From: Shinella sp.
GTDB taxonomy: Bacteria > Pseudomonadota > Alphaproteobacteria > Rhizobiales > Rhizobiaceae
Assembly: GCA_003248775.1 (NCBI GenBank)
Contig: QFQX01000017.1
Location: 1 to 64,000 of the forward strand
DNA length: 64,000 nucleotides
Reading direction: 5' to 3'
Both the position numbers and the translations under genes were made by a program. Position 1 is the stretch's first letter, and the number at the start of each line of letters is the position of its first letter. This document shows, piece by piece, positions 53,943 to 63,125 of this stretch. Under the pieces are notes generated by a model. It was given only the letters and a program-made list of their open reading frames with translations, was not told the origin of the DNA and searched no databases.

Positions 53943-54866
53943 ATGGAAAGCAAAGTGACGGGCGACAGGAACGACGAAAACGGCGGCGAACGGACCTATC
54001 GGGTTAACGATACCCGTGTCGCGGCCCGGCCACTTCAGCCGGCGCTTTATCTGGTCGCGACCCCGATCGGCAATCTCGGCGATATCACGCTGAGGGCGCT
54101 GGAAACGCTGGCCGGTGCCGACGTTCTCGCCTGCGAGGATACCCGCGTCACCCGTGTGCTTCTCGACCGCTATGGCATCCAGAACCGTCCGTTCGCCTAT
54201 CACGAACACAATGCCACGGAGGCCGGGCCCCGGCTGATTGCGGCACTCGAAGCGGGCAAGTCTGTCGCGCTGGTTTCTGATGCGGGCACTCCGCTTGTCT
54301 CCGATCCCGGTTACCGCCTCGGGCAACTGGCGATCGAGGCCGGCCACCGCGTGGTGCCGATCCCCGGCGCTTCCGCCCCGCTCGCGGCGCTGGTCGGCTC
54401 CGGCCTGCCGAACGACGCCTTCCTGTTTGCGGGTTTCCTGCCCACCAAGGACAAGGCGCGGCGCGACAGACTGGCGGAACTGGCCGACGTGCCGGCGACC
54501 TTGATCTTCTTCGAGAGCCCGCATCGCATCGGCGATACGCTTGCCGCGGCTGCTGATGTGTTCGGTTCGGAGCGCCCGGCCTCCGTCTGCCGGGAGCTGA
54601 CAAAGACCTTCGAGGAGTTCCGGCGTGGAACGCTCGGCGAGCTTGCCACTGCCTATGCCGACCAGACGGTAAAGGGCGAGGTGGTTCTGGTCGTCGGCCC
54701 GCCGCTGGAAAAGGCCGCACCGGATGCGAGTGAGGTGGACGGCCTCCTTCTCGAACTCGCGAGCAATCTGCCGACCGCAAAGGCTGCGACCGAGGCATCG
54801 AAGATTACCGGCCTTCCCCGCAAGGAACTCTATCAGCGTCTGCTCGATCTCAAGGGCGCCGCATGA
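53943..54866 (+). CDS. rsmI: 16S rRNA (cytidine-2'-O)-methyltransferase
   Basis: A 307-residue tetrapyrrole-methylase-fold enzyme for C1402 of 16S rRNA. It has LYLVATPIGNLGDITLRALE, CEDTRVTRVLLDRYGI and SDAGTPLVSDPGYRL. The first 34 residues are longer than usual; a later start is possible, but the ATG at 53943 opens the frame. It overlaps the YraN gene by four bases. Confidence 0.95.
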   Translation: MESKVTGDRNDENGGERTYRVNDTRVAARPLQPALYLVATPIGNLGDITLRALETLAGADVLACEDTRVTRVLLDRYGIQNRPFAYHEHNATEAGPRLIAALEAGKSVALVSDAGTPLVSDPGYRLGQLAIEAGHRVVPIPGASAPLAALVGSGLPNDAFLFAGFLPTKDKARRDRLAELADVPATLIFFESPHRIGDTLAAAADVFGSERPASVCRELTKTFEEFRRGTLGELATAYADQTVKGEVVLVVGPPLEKAAPDASEVDGLLLELASNLPTAKAATEASKITGLPRKELYQRLLDLKGAA

Positions 54867-55261
54867 ACGATGCAGGGTCGGGGGAGCGGCGGAAAGTACG
54901 CCCCGGTCCGGATCGCGGACGGATAAAAGCTGAACGGCGCGGCCGGTTTTCCGAATATGTCGCTGCTCTTTATCTCCTCATGAAGGGATATCGCATCGTC
55001 GCAATGCGCTATCGCAGCCGGGGCGGGGAGGTGGATATCATTGCCCGCAGGGGAGAGGTGGTTGCGCTGGTGGAGGTGAAAGCCCGCGGCTCCGCCGAAA
55101 AGGCAATCGATGCGGTTGGCTTTGCCTCGCAGCAACGCATCCGGTCTGCGGGCGATCACTGGCTATCGCGCCAGCGGGATGCGACCGCCCTCTCGGTGCG
55201 ATGTGACATCGTCGCCATCGTTCCCGGTCGCTGGCCGAAGCATTTCATGGACTCTTTCTGA
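54863..55261 (+). CDS. YraN family (UPF0102) nuclease-like protein
   Basis: A 132-residue protein: RRGRFSEYVAALYLLMKGYR, then GGEVDIIARRGEVVALVEVK. The D-x-n-ExK pattern recalls Holliday-junction-type nucleases; activity is not established. It overlaps the rsmI stop by four bases and is nearly always found after rsmI. Confidence 0.93.
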   Translation: MNDAGSGERRKVRPGPDRGRIKAERRGRFSEYVAALYLLMKGYRIVAMRYRSRGGEVDIIARRGEVVALVEVKARGSAEKAIDAVGFASQQRIRSAGDHWLSRQRDATALSVRCDIVAIVPGRWPKHFMDSF

Positions 55262-55294
55262 CCACCTGACCTATCCGCGACAAGAGAATGGGGA

Positions 55295-55312
55295 TTGTCA
55301 TTTCTCTGTCAC
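55295..55312 (+). promoter_or_regulatory. Pho box upstream of ugpB
   Basis: TTGTCATTTCTCTGTCAC has two TGTCA repeats (55296-55300 and 55307-55311) spaced 11 bases apart, as in the PhoB box consensus CTGTCAT-N4-CTGTCAY. It lies 75 bases upstream of the ugpB start. Confidence 0.8.
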
Positions 55313-55386
55313 GTAACTTTCAAGGGCGCGTCACAGAAGCCGAATAATGCAGTCCTCACCCCAACACTGGCGGAGAGGATTTATCC

Positions 55387-56685
55387 ATGTTCAAGAAGCT
55401 TTCACTGGCAGCGCTGGCCCTGTCCATGACCGCAAGCACCTCGCTTGCTGCGACCAACATCACCTGGTGGCATGGCATGGGCGGCCGTAACGGCGAAGTC
55501 ATCAACGAAGTTGCCCAGAAGTTCAACGAAGCCCAGAGCGAATGCGCGCTGACGCCGGTTTCCAAGGGCTCCTATGAAGAAGCCCTGTCCGCCGGCATCG
55601 CGGCCTTCCGTTCCGGCGAACAGCCGAACATCCTGCAGGTCTTCGACGCAGGCGCCGCCACCATCATCAACGCCAAGGGCGCGGTCATCCCGGCTGAGGA
55701 CCTGATCAAGCAGGCCGGCTACGATTTCAACCGCGAAGACTTCATTGAAGGCGTTCGCTACTTCTACGCCGACTCCGATGGCAAGTTCGTCGGCATGCCG
55801 TTCAATTCCTCGGCTCCGATCATGTACGTGAACACCGACGCCCTGAAGAAGGCCGGTGTCGAAGCTCCGAAGACCTGGGAAGAGTTCGAAGCCATCGCTC
55901 CGAAGCTCAAGGAGGCCGGCTACATCCCGCTCGTCCAGACCCAGCTTACCTGGGAGTTCACCGAGAACTTCTTCTCGCGCCATAACCTGCAGTTCGCTTC
56001 GAACAACAACGGTTACGACAGCGTCGTCGATACGAAGATCAACGTCACCGACCCGAACCACGTCATGATGTATGAAAAGCTGAAGGCCTGGTACGATCAG
56101 GGCCTGTTCGGCTACTACGGCGCCGGCTGGAACGACAACCAGAAGCCGTTCGAAGAAGGCAAGGTTGCCCTCTGGATCGGCTCTTCCGGTTCGTTCGGCG
56201 GCCTGCAGAAGACCGCGACCATGCCCTTCTCGGCAACCTTCCTGCCCTACTGGAAGTCGGTCATTCCGGAAGGCGTGCACACCTTCATCGGCGGTGCCTC
56301 GCTGTTCGCCATGGCCGGCAAGCCGGAAGCTGAAAACAAGTGTGTCGCTTCCTTCTTCAGCTTCCTGACCTCGCCCGAGATCCAGAAGTTCTACCACCAG
56401 TCGACCGGCTACGTTGCCATCACCAAGGCAGCTTACGAGCTGGCCAAGAAGGAAGGCTACTACAATGAGAAGCCGGCCGCCGAAGTCGGTATCCAGCAGC
56501 TTTCGCTGCCGGGCGCCGAGTGGGACAAGGGCTACCGCCTGGGCTTCTACCCGCAGATCCGCACCGTGATGGAGCGCGAATACAACCGTATCTTCTCCGG
56601 TGAAACCACGCCGAAGGACGCGATGGAAACCATCAAGAAGGAAGCCGACGAGCTGCTTGCCCGCTTCGCCAAGACGGCCGGCTGA
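55387..56685 (+). CDS. ugpB: sn-Glycerol-3-phosphate ABC transporter binding protein
   Basis: A 432-residue periplasmic binding protein with a signal peptide (KLSLAALALSMTASTSLA). The UgpB pattern is ITWWHGMGGRNGEVINEVAQ, then GSYEEALSAGIAAFRSG and the ending KEADELLARFAKTAG. It picks up glycerol-3-phosphate in phosphate starvation. GGAGAGGA precedes the ATG. It leads the ugpBAEC operon, and a hairpin separates it from ugpA. Confidence 0.96.
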   Translation: MFKKLSLAALALSMTASTSLAATNITWWHGMGGRNGEVINEVAQKFNEAQSECALTPVSKGSYEEALSAGIAAFRSGEQPNILQVFDAGAATIINAKGAVIPAEDLIKQAGYDFNREDFIEGVRYFYADSDGKFVGMPFNSSAPIMYVNTDALKKAGVEAPKTWEEFEAIAPKLKEAGYIPLVQTQLTWEFTENFFSRHNLQFASNNNGYDSVVDTKINVTDPNHVMMYEKLKAWYDQGLFGYYGAGWNDNQKPFEEGKVALWIGSSGSFGGLQKTATMPFSATFLPYWKSVIPEGVHTFIGGASLFAMAGKPEAENKCVASFFSFLTSPEIQKFYHQSTGYVAITKAAYELAKKEGYYNEKPAAEVGIQQLSLPGAEWDKGYRLGFYPQIRTVMEREYNRIFSGETTPKDAMETIKKEADELLARFAKTAG

Positions 56686-56710
56686 TTTCTGGAACCTGAT
56701 GTGATGAACT

Positions 56711-56735
56711 CCCGGGGGTTTTCGCCCCCGGGGTT
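56711..56735 (+). terminator. Intraoperonic hairpin after ugpB
   Basis: CCCGGGGG (56711-56718) pairs with CCCCCGGG (56725-56732), then GTTTGCTTT. Partial termination would keep ugpB higher than the membrane and ATPase genes, as is common for binding proteins. Confidence 0.75.
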
Positions 56736-56753
56736 TGCTTTGAAAGGCACCCG

Positions 56754-57635
56754 ATGAAACGCGTCCAGTTTTCCTCGCGATTTCTGCCCTATCTGTTCCT
56801 GCTGCCGCAGTTTGCGATCATTGCGATCTTTTTCTACTGGCCGTCGGCGCAGGCAATCCATTCCTCGTTTTTCATCGAGGACCCGTTCGGCTTCGGCGCA
56901 AGCTTCGTCGGTTTGAGCAACTATACTGATGCGCTGAATTCCTCGGAATATCTCAAGGTCGCCCGCTTCACGGTCGCCTACAGTCTGATCGTGACTTTTC
57001 TGACCCTGTCGCTCGGCCTGCTCCTGGCGTTGAAGGCCGATGCCGTCATTCGCGGCCAGTCGGTCTACCGGACGCTGCTGATCGTGGTCTACGCGATCGC
57101 CCCGCCCGTGGCCGGCCTGATCGGCATGATGTTCTTCGACCAGCATATCGGCCCCTTCGTGAAATTCGTTTCGCTGTTTGGCTGGCAGATGAAGGTCGGG
57201 ATCAACTATTTCGACACAGCCTTCGCCATGGTTGCCGTCGCAGTGTGGAACCAGATCCCCTATAATTTCATCTTCTTGCTGTCGGGCCTGCAGGGAATTC
57301 CGGCATCCATCCGGGAAGCGGCGGCGATCGACTGCAAATCGGGGACACGGCGCTTCTGGACGGTCATCCTGCCGCTCCTGACGCCGACTGCCTTCTTCCT
57401 GCTGATCATCAACATGACCTATTCGCTGTTCGACACTTTCGGCGTCATCGACGTCATCGTGAAGGACAAGCCTGCAAATAACCCGATCACCCTTGTCTAC
57501 AAAGTCTATGCCGATGGCTTCCGCGGCAACGACCTGGGCGCCTCCTCTGCCCAGTCGGTGATCCTGATGGTGGTGGTTCTGGTGCTGACGCTGATCCAGT
57601 TCCGCTTCATCGAACGCCGCGTTCACTACGGTTGA
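56754..57635 (+). CDS. ugpA: sn-Glycerol-3-phosphate ABC transporter permease UgpA
   Basis: A 293-residue, six-helix permease: FLPYLFLLPQFAIIAIFFYW, then the EAA-loop REAAAIDCKSGTRRFWTVIL that docks the ATPase. It lies 68 bases after ugpB and 10 before ugpE. It forms the channel with UgpE. Confidence 0.96.
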   Translation: MKRVQFSSRFLPYLFLLPQFAIIAIFFYWPSAQAIHSSFFIEDPFGFGASFVGLSNYTDALNSSEYLKVARFTVAYSLIVTFLTLSLGLLLALKADAVIRGQSVYRTLLIVVYAIAPPVAGLIGMMFFDQHIGPFVKFVSLFGWQMKVGINYFDTAFAMVAVAVWNQIPYNFIFLLSGLQGIPASIREAAAIDCKSGTRRFWTVILPLLTPTAFFLLIINMTYSLFDTFGVIDVIVKDKPANNPITLVYKVYADGFRGNDLGASSAQSVILMVVVLVLTLIQFRFIERRVHYG

Positions 57636-57645
57636 GGAGAAGCGC

Positions 57646-58488
57646 ATGTACAGAACCAAGTTCTTCGACCACCTGATTTTGATCGCCGGTGTCATTCTGA
57701 TGCTCGGACCGCTGGTGGTCGCTTTCGCCACCTCAACGCACAGTGCCGCGGAGATTCATTCGAAGGGCTTGATGCTATCCATCGGCGACCAGTTCGGCGA
57801 GACTTACAACAAGGTGCTGTTCCGTGGCGGCGGGTTCACCGGCAATGTGACAGGCCTGACCATGATCTGGAATTCGCTTGTCCTCGGCGTTGGTTTTGCC
57901 GTGGGCAAGATCGTGCTGTCGATGATGGCGGCCTATGCCATCGTCTATTTCCGCTTCCGTTTCGCGACGCTCGCCTTCTGGCTGATCTTCACGACGCTCC
58001 TGCTGCCGCTCGAAGTGCGCATCATGCCGTCCTATCAGGTGATGAGCCAGCTCGGGCTCCTCAATACCCATACCGGCCTGATCCTGCCGCTTCTGGCGTC
58101 GGCAACCGGCACCTTTTTCTTCCGGCAGTTCTTCAAGTCGGTGCCGGACGAGTTGCTGGAGGCCGCGCGCATCGACGGCGCAGGGCCGATCAAGTTCTTC
58201 TTCGACGTGCTGGTGCCGCTGTCGCGCACCATGATCGCGGCGGTCTTCATCATCATGTTCGTCTATGGCTGGAACCAGTATCTCTGGCCGCTGCTGATGA
58301 CGACGGATGAAAGCTTCTACACCCTGATGCGTGGCATCAAGCAGATCCTGCAGGTCTGGGTCGGCTCGCAGATCCCCGATTACAACGAGGCTTTCGCCAT
58401 GGCCGTGCTCGCCATGCTGCCGCCCGTCATCGTCGTGGTGATCTTCCAGAGCTGGTTCATCAAGGGCCTGACGGAAACCGACAAGTAG
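57646..58488 (+). CDS. ugpE: sn-Glycerol-3-phosphate ABC transporter permease UgpE
   Basis: A 280-residue six-helix permease with EAA-loop LEAARIDGAGPIKFFFDVLV. It partners UgpA. The stop is 14 bases before ugpC. Confidence 0.96.
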   Translation: MYRTKFFDHLILIAGVILMLGPLVVAFATSTHSAAEIHSKGLMLSIGDQFGETYNKVLFRGGGFTGNVTGLTMIWNSLVLGVGFAVGKIVLSMMAAYAIVYFRFRFATLAFWLIFTTLLLPLEVRIMPSYQVMSQLGLLNTHTGLILPLLASATGTFFFRQFFKSVPDELLEAARIDGAGPIKFFFDVLVPLSRTMIAAVFIIMFVYGWNQYLWPLLMTTDESFYTLMRGIKQILQVWVGSQIPDYNEAFAMAVLAMLPPVIVVVIFQSWFIKGLTETDK

Positions 58489-58502
58489 GAAAGGTTGAGC
58501 CC

Positions 58503-59618
58503 ATGGCTTCCATTCAAATCGACCAGGTCTCGAAGATCTACGACGGCGGCGTCCGTGCCGTCAAAAGTATCGATATCGATATCGCCGACGGTGAGTTCAT
58601 CGTGCTCGTTGGCCCCTCAGGCTGCGGCAAGTCCACGCTGCTGCGCATGGTTGCCGGACTGGAGACCATCTCGGAAGGCACCGTCAGCATCGACGACCGC
58701 ATCGTCAACCAGATCGAGCCCGCCGATCGCGATATCGCCATGGTGTTCCAGAACTATGCGCTCTATCCGCACATGACGGTCTACGACAACCTCGCCTACG
58801 GCCTGAAGAACCGCAAGACGCCGAAGGCGGAGATCGAGGCGCGCGTGGCGGAAGCCGCCCGCATGCTGGAAATCGAGCCCTATCTGAAGCGCAAGCCGCG
58901 CGCACTTTCCGGCGGCCAGCGCCAGCGCGTCGCCATGGGCCGCGCCATCGTGCGCAAGCCGGCGGTCTTCCTGTTCGACGAACCGCTTTCCAACCTCGAT
59001 GCCAAGCTGCGTGTCACCATGCGCGGCGAGATCCGCAAGCTGCAGCGCCGCCTCGGCACCACCGCGATCTACGTGACCCACGACCAGCTCGAGGCCATGA
59101 CGCTTGCCGACCGGCTGGTGGTGCTGAACGGCGGCGCGATCGAGCAGATCGGCACGCCGCTCGAAGTCTATCATCGCCCGGCCTCCACCTTCGTCGCGAG
59201 CTTCATCGGTTCTCCCGCCATGAACCTCGTTCAGGCGGTGGTGGAAGGCAGCAGACTGTCCATCGGTGGCGCGATGATGGATTTCGGAAACGATCTTCCC
59301 GTGGGCGGCGGCGTGACCGCGGGTGTCCGGGCGGAAGACCTGCGGCCTGCGACGGGTGCAGAACCGTCGCTGCCGTTCAAGGTCGATTACGTCGAGGAAC
59401 TCGGCGCCCATCGTCTCGTCCATGGTCATGTCGGCGGTCAGGTGGTGACCGCCGTGATCGCGCTCGGCATGGAAATCCCGGTTGATATGCGCCTGACGGT
59501 CTCGCAGCAGCGCCTGCATTTCTTCGATCCGGAAAACGGCCGGCGGATCGCTACATCTTCAGTCGCAGTGCCGCTTACAGGTGCTGCAAATCCGCTGATC
59601 GAGGTTTCGCCCGCCTGA
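58503..59618 (+). CDS. ugpC: sn-Glycerol-3-phosphate ABC transporter ATPase UgpC
   Basis: A 371-residue ATPase with Walker A GPSGCGKST, Q-loop MVFQNYALYPHM, signature LSGGQRQRVAMG, Walker B VFLFDEPLSNLDA and the His in VTHDQ. A C-terminal MOI/TOBE-like regulatory domain covers about residues 240-371, as in UgpC/MalK. It closes the ugpBAEC operon. Confidence 0.96.
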   Translation: MASIQIDQVSKIYDGGVRAVKSIDIDIADGEFIVLVGPSGCGKSTLLRMVAGLETISEGTVSIDDRIVNQIEPADRDIAMVFQNYALYPHMTVYDNLAYGLKNRKTPKAEIEARVAEAARMLEIEPYLKRKPRALSGGQRQRVAMGRAIVRKPAVFLFDEPLSNLDAKLRVTMRGEIRKLQRRLGTTAIYVTHDQLEAMTLADRLVVLNGGAIEQIGTPLEVYHRPASTFVASFIGSPAMNLVQAVVEGSRLSIGGAMMDFGNDLPVGGGVTAGVRAEDLRPATGAEPSLPFKVDYVEELGAHRLVHGHVGGQVVTAVIALGMEIPVDMRLTVSQQRLHFFDPENGRRIATSSVAVPLTGAANPLIEVSPA

Positions 59619-59671
59619 ACTTCCTGCCTGATTGCTCGTGCCGTGCAGGCCCTGCAAATCAACGTCGCTCA

Positions 59672-59701
59672 GCGGGTTCGTTACAATTCTAACGAACCCG
59701 C
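59672..59701. repeat. 11-bp perfect inverted repeat upstream of the cupin gene
   Basis: GCGGGTTCGTT (59672-59682) pairs exactly with AACGAACCCGC (59691-59701) around eight bases. It lies between ugpC and the cupin gene with no T run. It may end the ugp transcript or act as an operator 65 bases before the cupin start. Confidence 0.8.
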
Positions 59702-59765
59702 GAACGGTAATATAACCGCTCTCTGGTAGCGTTCCCGTAATTGCACAATCGATATGGGAACATAA

Positions 59766-60266
59766 ATGCCTTTGAAGCTTCTGATTGCCAGTATGGCCGG
59801 CGTGCTGATGACCATGCCGCGGCCGGTCCGCGCCAGCGAAATGCCGCCGGTGGTTTCGGCCCATAGCGGCCATCTCGCGCTGAAGCCCGCACCGATCAAT
59901 CCGGAATGGATCATTCGTGGAACGCCGGTCGCTCGCGTCGGCGACCATTCCACCAGCACCGATGAAGCAAGCTCCACGGCCGTATGGGATTGCACGGCGG
60001 GCGAATTCCGCTGGTATTTCGGCTGGGACGAGACCGTGGTGATCCAGGAAGGCGAAGTGCATGTGACCGCCGCGGACGGCACGGAGCGCACCCTGCGCGC
60101 CGGCGATATCGCCTATTTCCGCGGTGGTACCTGGGCGACATGGCGTGTCGACGACTATGTCCGCAAGGTTGCCTTCCTGCGCAAGCCGTTCCCCGAACCG
60201 CTGGCGACGCTATATCGCATCCGCAACGCCCTGCGTTCTCCGAAAGCCACGAGCGTGCTCGGCTGA
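59766..60266 (+). CDS. Exported cupin (DUF861) protein
   Basis: A 166-residue protein with a signal peptide (LKLLIASMAGVLMTMPRPVRA). The cupin part includes CTAGEFRWYFGWDETVVIQE, then LRAGDIAYFRGGTWATWRV, as in DUF861 ((S)-ureidoglycine aminohydrolase-like) cupins. The GxxxxxH-type His appears absent, so metal binding is doubtful. Its function is unknown. Confidence 0.87.
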   Translation: MPLKLLIASMAGVLMTMPRPVRASEMPPVVSAHSGHLALKPAPINPEWIIRGTPVARVGDHSTSTDEASSTAVWDCTAGEFRWYFGWDETVVIQEGEVHVTAADGTERTLRAGDIAYFRGGTWATWRVDDYVRKVAFLRKPFPEPLATLYRIRNALRSPKATSVLG

Positions 60267-60356
60267 TCCGCCGATCAGCAAAATTGAAGCCGGCAGCACG
60301 TTGCCTTTAGCCCCGATGCGGCCTAAATCTCCATGGCTTTCAACAGGGGCAGGGTT

Positions 60357-61304
60357 ATGGCGAAGATTACCAATGTCGCGGTCCAGATGGATCACGTCTC
60401 CACCATCAATATCGCGGGCGATTCCACCTTCGCGATGAGCCTGGAGGCACAGGCCCGCGGCTACCGGCTGTTTCACTACACGCCGAACCAGCTCAGCATG
60501 CGTGATGGCCGCATCCTCGCGACCGTCCAGCCCATGCAGCTGCGCGATGTGAAGGGCGATCATTTCAGCCTCGGCGATGCCGAGCAGGTCGATCTCTCGA
60601 CCATGGATGTGGTGCTGCTCCGGCAGGACCCGCCCTTCGACATGGCCTACATCACCTCGACCCATCTGCTCGAGCGCATCCATCCGAAGACGCTGGTCGT
60701 GAACGATCCGGCCTGGGTGCGCAATTCGCCGGAGAAGATCTTCGTCACCGAATTTGCCGACCTGATGCCGAAGACCCTGATTACCCGCGATGCGGCCGAG
60801 ATCGCCCGCTTCCGTGAGGAGATGGGCGACATCATCCTGAAGCCGCTTTACGGCAATGGCGGCGCCGGCGTCTTCCATTCCTCCCGCGACGACCGTAATT
60901 TCTCGTCGCTGATCGAGATGTTCCACCAGATGTTCCGCGAACCCTTCATCGCCCAGGCTTATCTGCCGGCGGTGCGCAAGGGCGACAAGCGCATCATCCT
61001 GATCGACGGCGAACCCGTCGGCGCCATCAACCGGGTGCCGGCCGAGCATGACAGCCGCTCGAACATGCATGTCGGCGGTCGCGCCGAGGCGACGGAACTC
61101 ACCGCGCGCGAAAGGGAAATCTGCGCCCGCATCGGCCCGGCGCTGAGGGAACGCGGCTTCCTGCTGGTCGGCATCGACGTCATCGGCGATTACATGACCG
61201 AGATCAACGTCACCTCTCCGACCGGTATTCGCGAAGTGAAGAAGTTCGGCGGCGCCGACATCGCAGCGCTCCTCTGGGACGCCATCGAAAAGAAACGCGC
61301 CTGA
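60357..61304 (+). CDS. gshB: Glutathione synthase
   Basis: A 315-residue ATP-grasp ligase that adds glycine to gamma-glutamylcysteine. It has FHYTPNQLSMRDGRILATVQ, DPAWVRNSPEKIF, the ATP loop LKPLYGNGGAGVF, and ending INVTSPTGIREVKKFGG. The ATG at 60357 is chosen for its AGGG site; nine residues upstream are possible. A strong terminator follows. Confidence 0.97.
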   Translation: MAKITNVAVQMDHVSTINIAGDSTFAMSLEAQARGYRLFHYTPNQLSMRDGRILATVQPMQLRDVKGDHFSLGDAEQVDLSTMDVVLLRQDPPFDMAYITSTHLLERIHPKTLVVNDPAWVRNSPEKIFVTEFADLMPKTLITRDAAEIARFREEMGDIILKPLYGNGGAGVFHSSRDDRNFSSLIEMFHQMFREPFIAQAYLPAVRKGDKRIILIDGEPVGAINRVPAEHDSRSNMHVGGRAEATELTAREREICARIGPALRERGFLLVGIDVIGDYMTEINVTSPTGIREVKKFGGADIAALLWDAIEKKRA

Positions 61305-61311
61305 CCGCGCT

Positions 61312-61343
61312 CCGGATTCGCAGCTGCCTGCGATCCGGTTTTG
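61312..61343 (+). terminator. gshB terminator
   Basis: CCGGATTCGCAG (61312-61323) pairs with CTGCGATCCGG (61328-61338) with one bulge, followed by TTTTGTT. Confidence 0.85.
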
Positions 61344-61508
61344 TTCGCCAAATACAACCTGCAACAACCTGTCTCCGACTTTGACGGGAATTTGTTCCGT
61401 TAATGTTCTTGTTTTCGCGTTGTGATCGTGCAAGATTGCAATCGGCAGCCCGCGCAAGATGTAGTTGCGTGAGGGTAGCCGGCTTAGGGGCGAGCAAGGG
61501 AACGGGCA

Positions 61509-63041
61509 ATGGTGGCGCGCGTCAGTACGGTTGCATTTCAGGGCATAGAGGGCGTTCCGGTCGACGTTCAGGTGATGGTCGCGCCGGGCAAGATCGGCAT
61601 GCAGATCGTTGGCCTGCCGGACAAGGCCGTTGCCGAAAGCCGGGAACGAGTGCAGGCAGCGCTCCATGCCTCGGGACTGGCGCTGCCGCCGAAGCGTGTG
61701 ACGGTCAATCTCGCCCCCGCCGATCTTCCCAAGGAAGGCTCGCATTTCGACCTGCCGATCGCACTTGGCCTGATGGCTGCACTCGGCGCCATACCCGCCG
61801 AAGCGCTTTCGGGTTTCGTGGTGATTGGTGAACTCAATCTCGACGGCACGATCGCGGCCGTTGCCGGCGCTCTTCCGGCGGCAATCGGGGCGAATGCCAT
61901 GGGCAAGGGCCTCATCTGCCCGGCAGAAAGCGGCGCGGAAGCGGCGTGGGCGGGCTCGGACATCGATATCCTCGCGCCCCGCAGCCTGATTGCGCTTGCC
62001 AATCATTTCCGTGGCACGCAGGTCCTGTCGAGGCCTGAGCCGGCGATCCGTGCGCCTGCCGCCAATCTGCCTGACCTCGCCGACATCAAGGGGCAAGAGA
62101 GCGCCAAGCGGGCCTTGGAAGTTGCAGCCGCCGGCGGCCATAATCTGTTGATGGTCGGGCCTCCCGGCTCCGGCAAATCGATGCTGGCGGCCCGCCTGCC
62201 ATCCATCCTGCCGCCCCTTTCCGCAGCCGAGCTTCTTGATGTTTCCATGGTGCATTCCGTTGCCGGCCAGCTCTCGGGCGGCAAGCTTTCGGACCGGCGG
62301 CCGTTCCGCACGCCGCACCATTCCGCAACGATGGCTGCCCTTGTCGGTGGTGGTCTGCGCGCACGGCCGGGTGAAGCCTCGCTTGCCCATCACGGGGTTC
62401 TATTCCTCGACGAGTTCCCGGAATTTTCGCCACAGGTGCTGGATGCGCTGCGCCAGCCTTTGGAAACAGGTGAATGCATCATTGCCCGGGCCAATCACCG
62501 GGTCGCCTATCCCGCCGATTTCCAGCTGGTGGCGGCAATGAACCCCTGCCGCTGCGGCATGGCTGGTGAACCCGGGCATACCTGCGCCCGCGGCCCACGT
62601 TGCCTCACCGATTATCAGGGCAGGATTTCCGGGCCGCTGATGGACCGCATCGATATCCGCATCGATGTGCCGGCAGTCTCCGCCACCGATCTCATCAAGC
62701 CGATGGCGGCCGAGCGAAGCGAGGATGTTGCGCGCCGGGTTTTCGCGGCTCGCGAGCGCCAGAGGGAGCGCTTTGCCGAGGCAGGCACACCGGGAGTGTC
62801 GACCAATGCCCGTTGTTCCACGGCGATGATCGAAAAACTCGCGGAACTGGATGCGGGAGGTACGCAACTCCTGAGGGATGCGGCGGAGAAGTTCAGGTTT
62901 TCGGCCCGGGCCTATCATCGTGTGCTGAAAGTGGCGCGGACGCTTGCCGATCTCGACGGCTCGGCGATGCTCGGGCGCATTCACCTTGCCGAGGCGATTT
63001 CCTACCGTATCCCGTCGGAACGGTTGTCTGCCGCCGCGTGA
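61509..63041 (+). CDS. comM: ComM/YifB family AAA+ ATPase
   Basis: A 510-residue Mg-chelatase-like ATPase. The N-terminal Lon-like domain has VDVQVMVAPGKIGMQIVGLP; the AAA part has Walker A MVGPPGSGKSM, then HHSATMAALVGGG and GVLFLDEFPEF. A zinc-finger-like CRCGMAGEPGHTCARGPRC lies near residue 350. In competent bacteria ComM is a helicase for DNA integration; here its role is uncertain. It is a standalone gene. Confidence 0.93.
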   Translation: MVARVSTVAFQGIEGVPVDVQVMVAPGKIGMQIVGLPDKAVAESRERVQAALHASGLALPPKRVTVNLAPADLPKEGSHFDLPIALGLMAALGAIPAEALSGFVVIGELNLDGTIAAVAGALPAAIGANAMGKGLICPAESGAEAAWAGSDIDILAPRSLIALANHFRGTQVLSRPEPAIRAPAANLPDLADIKGQESAKRALEVAAAGGHNLLMVGPPGSGKSMLAARLPSILPPLSAAELLDVSMVHSVAGQLSGGKLSDRRPFRTPHHSATMAALVGGGLRARPGEASLAHHGVLFLDEFPEFSPQVLDALRQPLETGECIIARANHRVAYPADFQLVAAMNPCRCGMAGEPGHTCARGPRCLTDYQGRISGPLMDRIDIRIDVPAVSATDLIKPMAAERSEDVARRVFAARERQRERFAEAGTPGVSTNARCSTAMIEKLAELDAGGTQLLRDAAEKFRFSARAYHRVLKVARTLADLDGSAMLGRIHLAEAISYRIPSERLSAAA

Positions 63042-63078
63042 ATGCGGGGACGGAATGAAGGTCTAGCGGAAAGCGAAA

Positions 63079-63098
63079 GGGGCGCCGTCAAGCGCCCC
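63079..63098 (-). terminator. cysK terminator
   Basis: GGGGCGC (63079-63085) pairs with GCGCCCC (63092-63098). Read leftward it is followed by TTTCGCTTTCC. It lies between comM and the convergent cysK. Confidence 0.8.
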
Positions 63099-63125
63099 CT
63101 GATGCCGCAGAAGCCGGAAGGGCTG

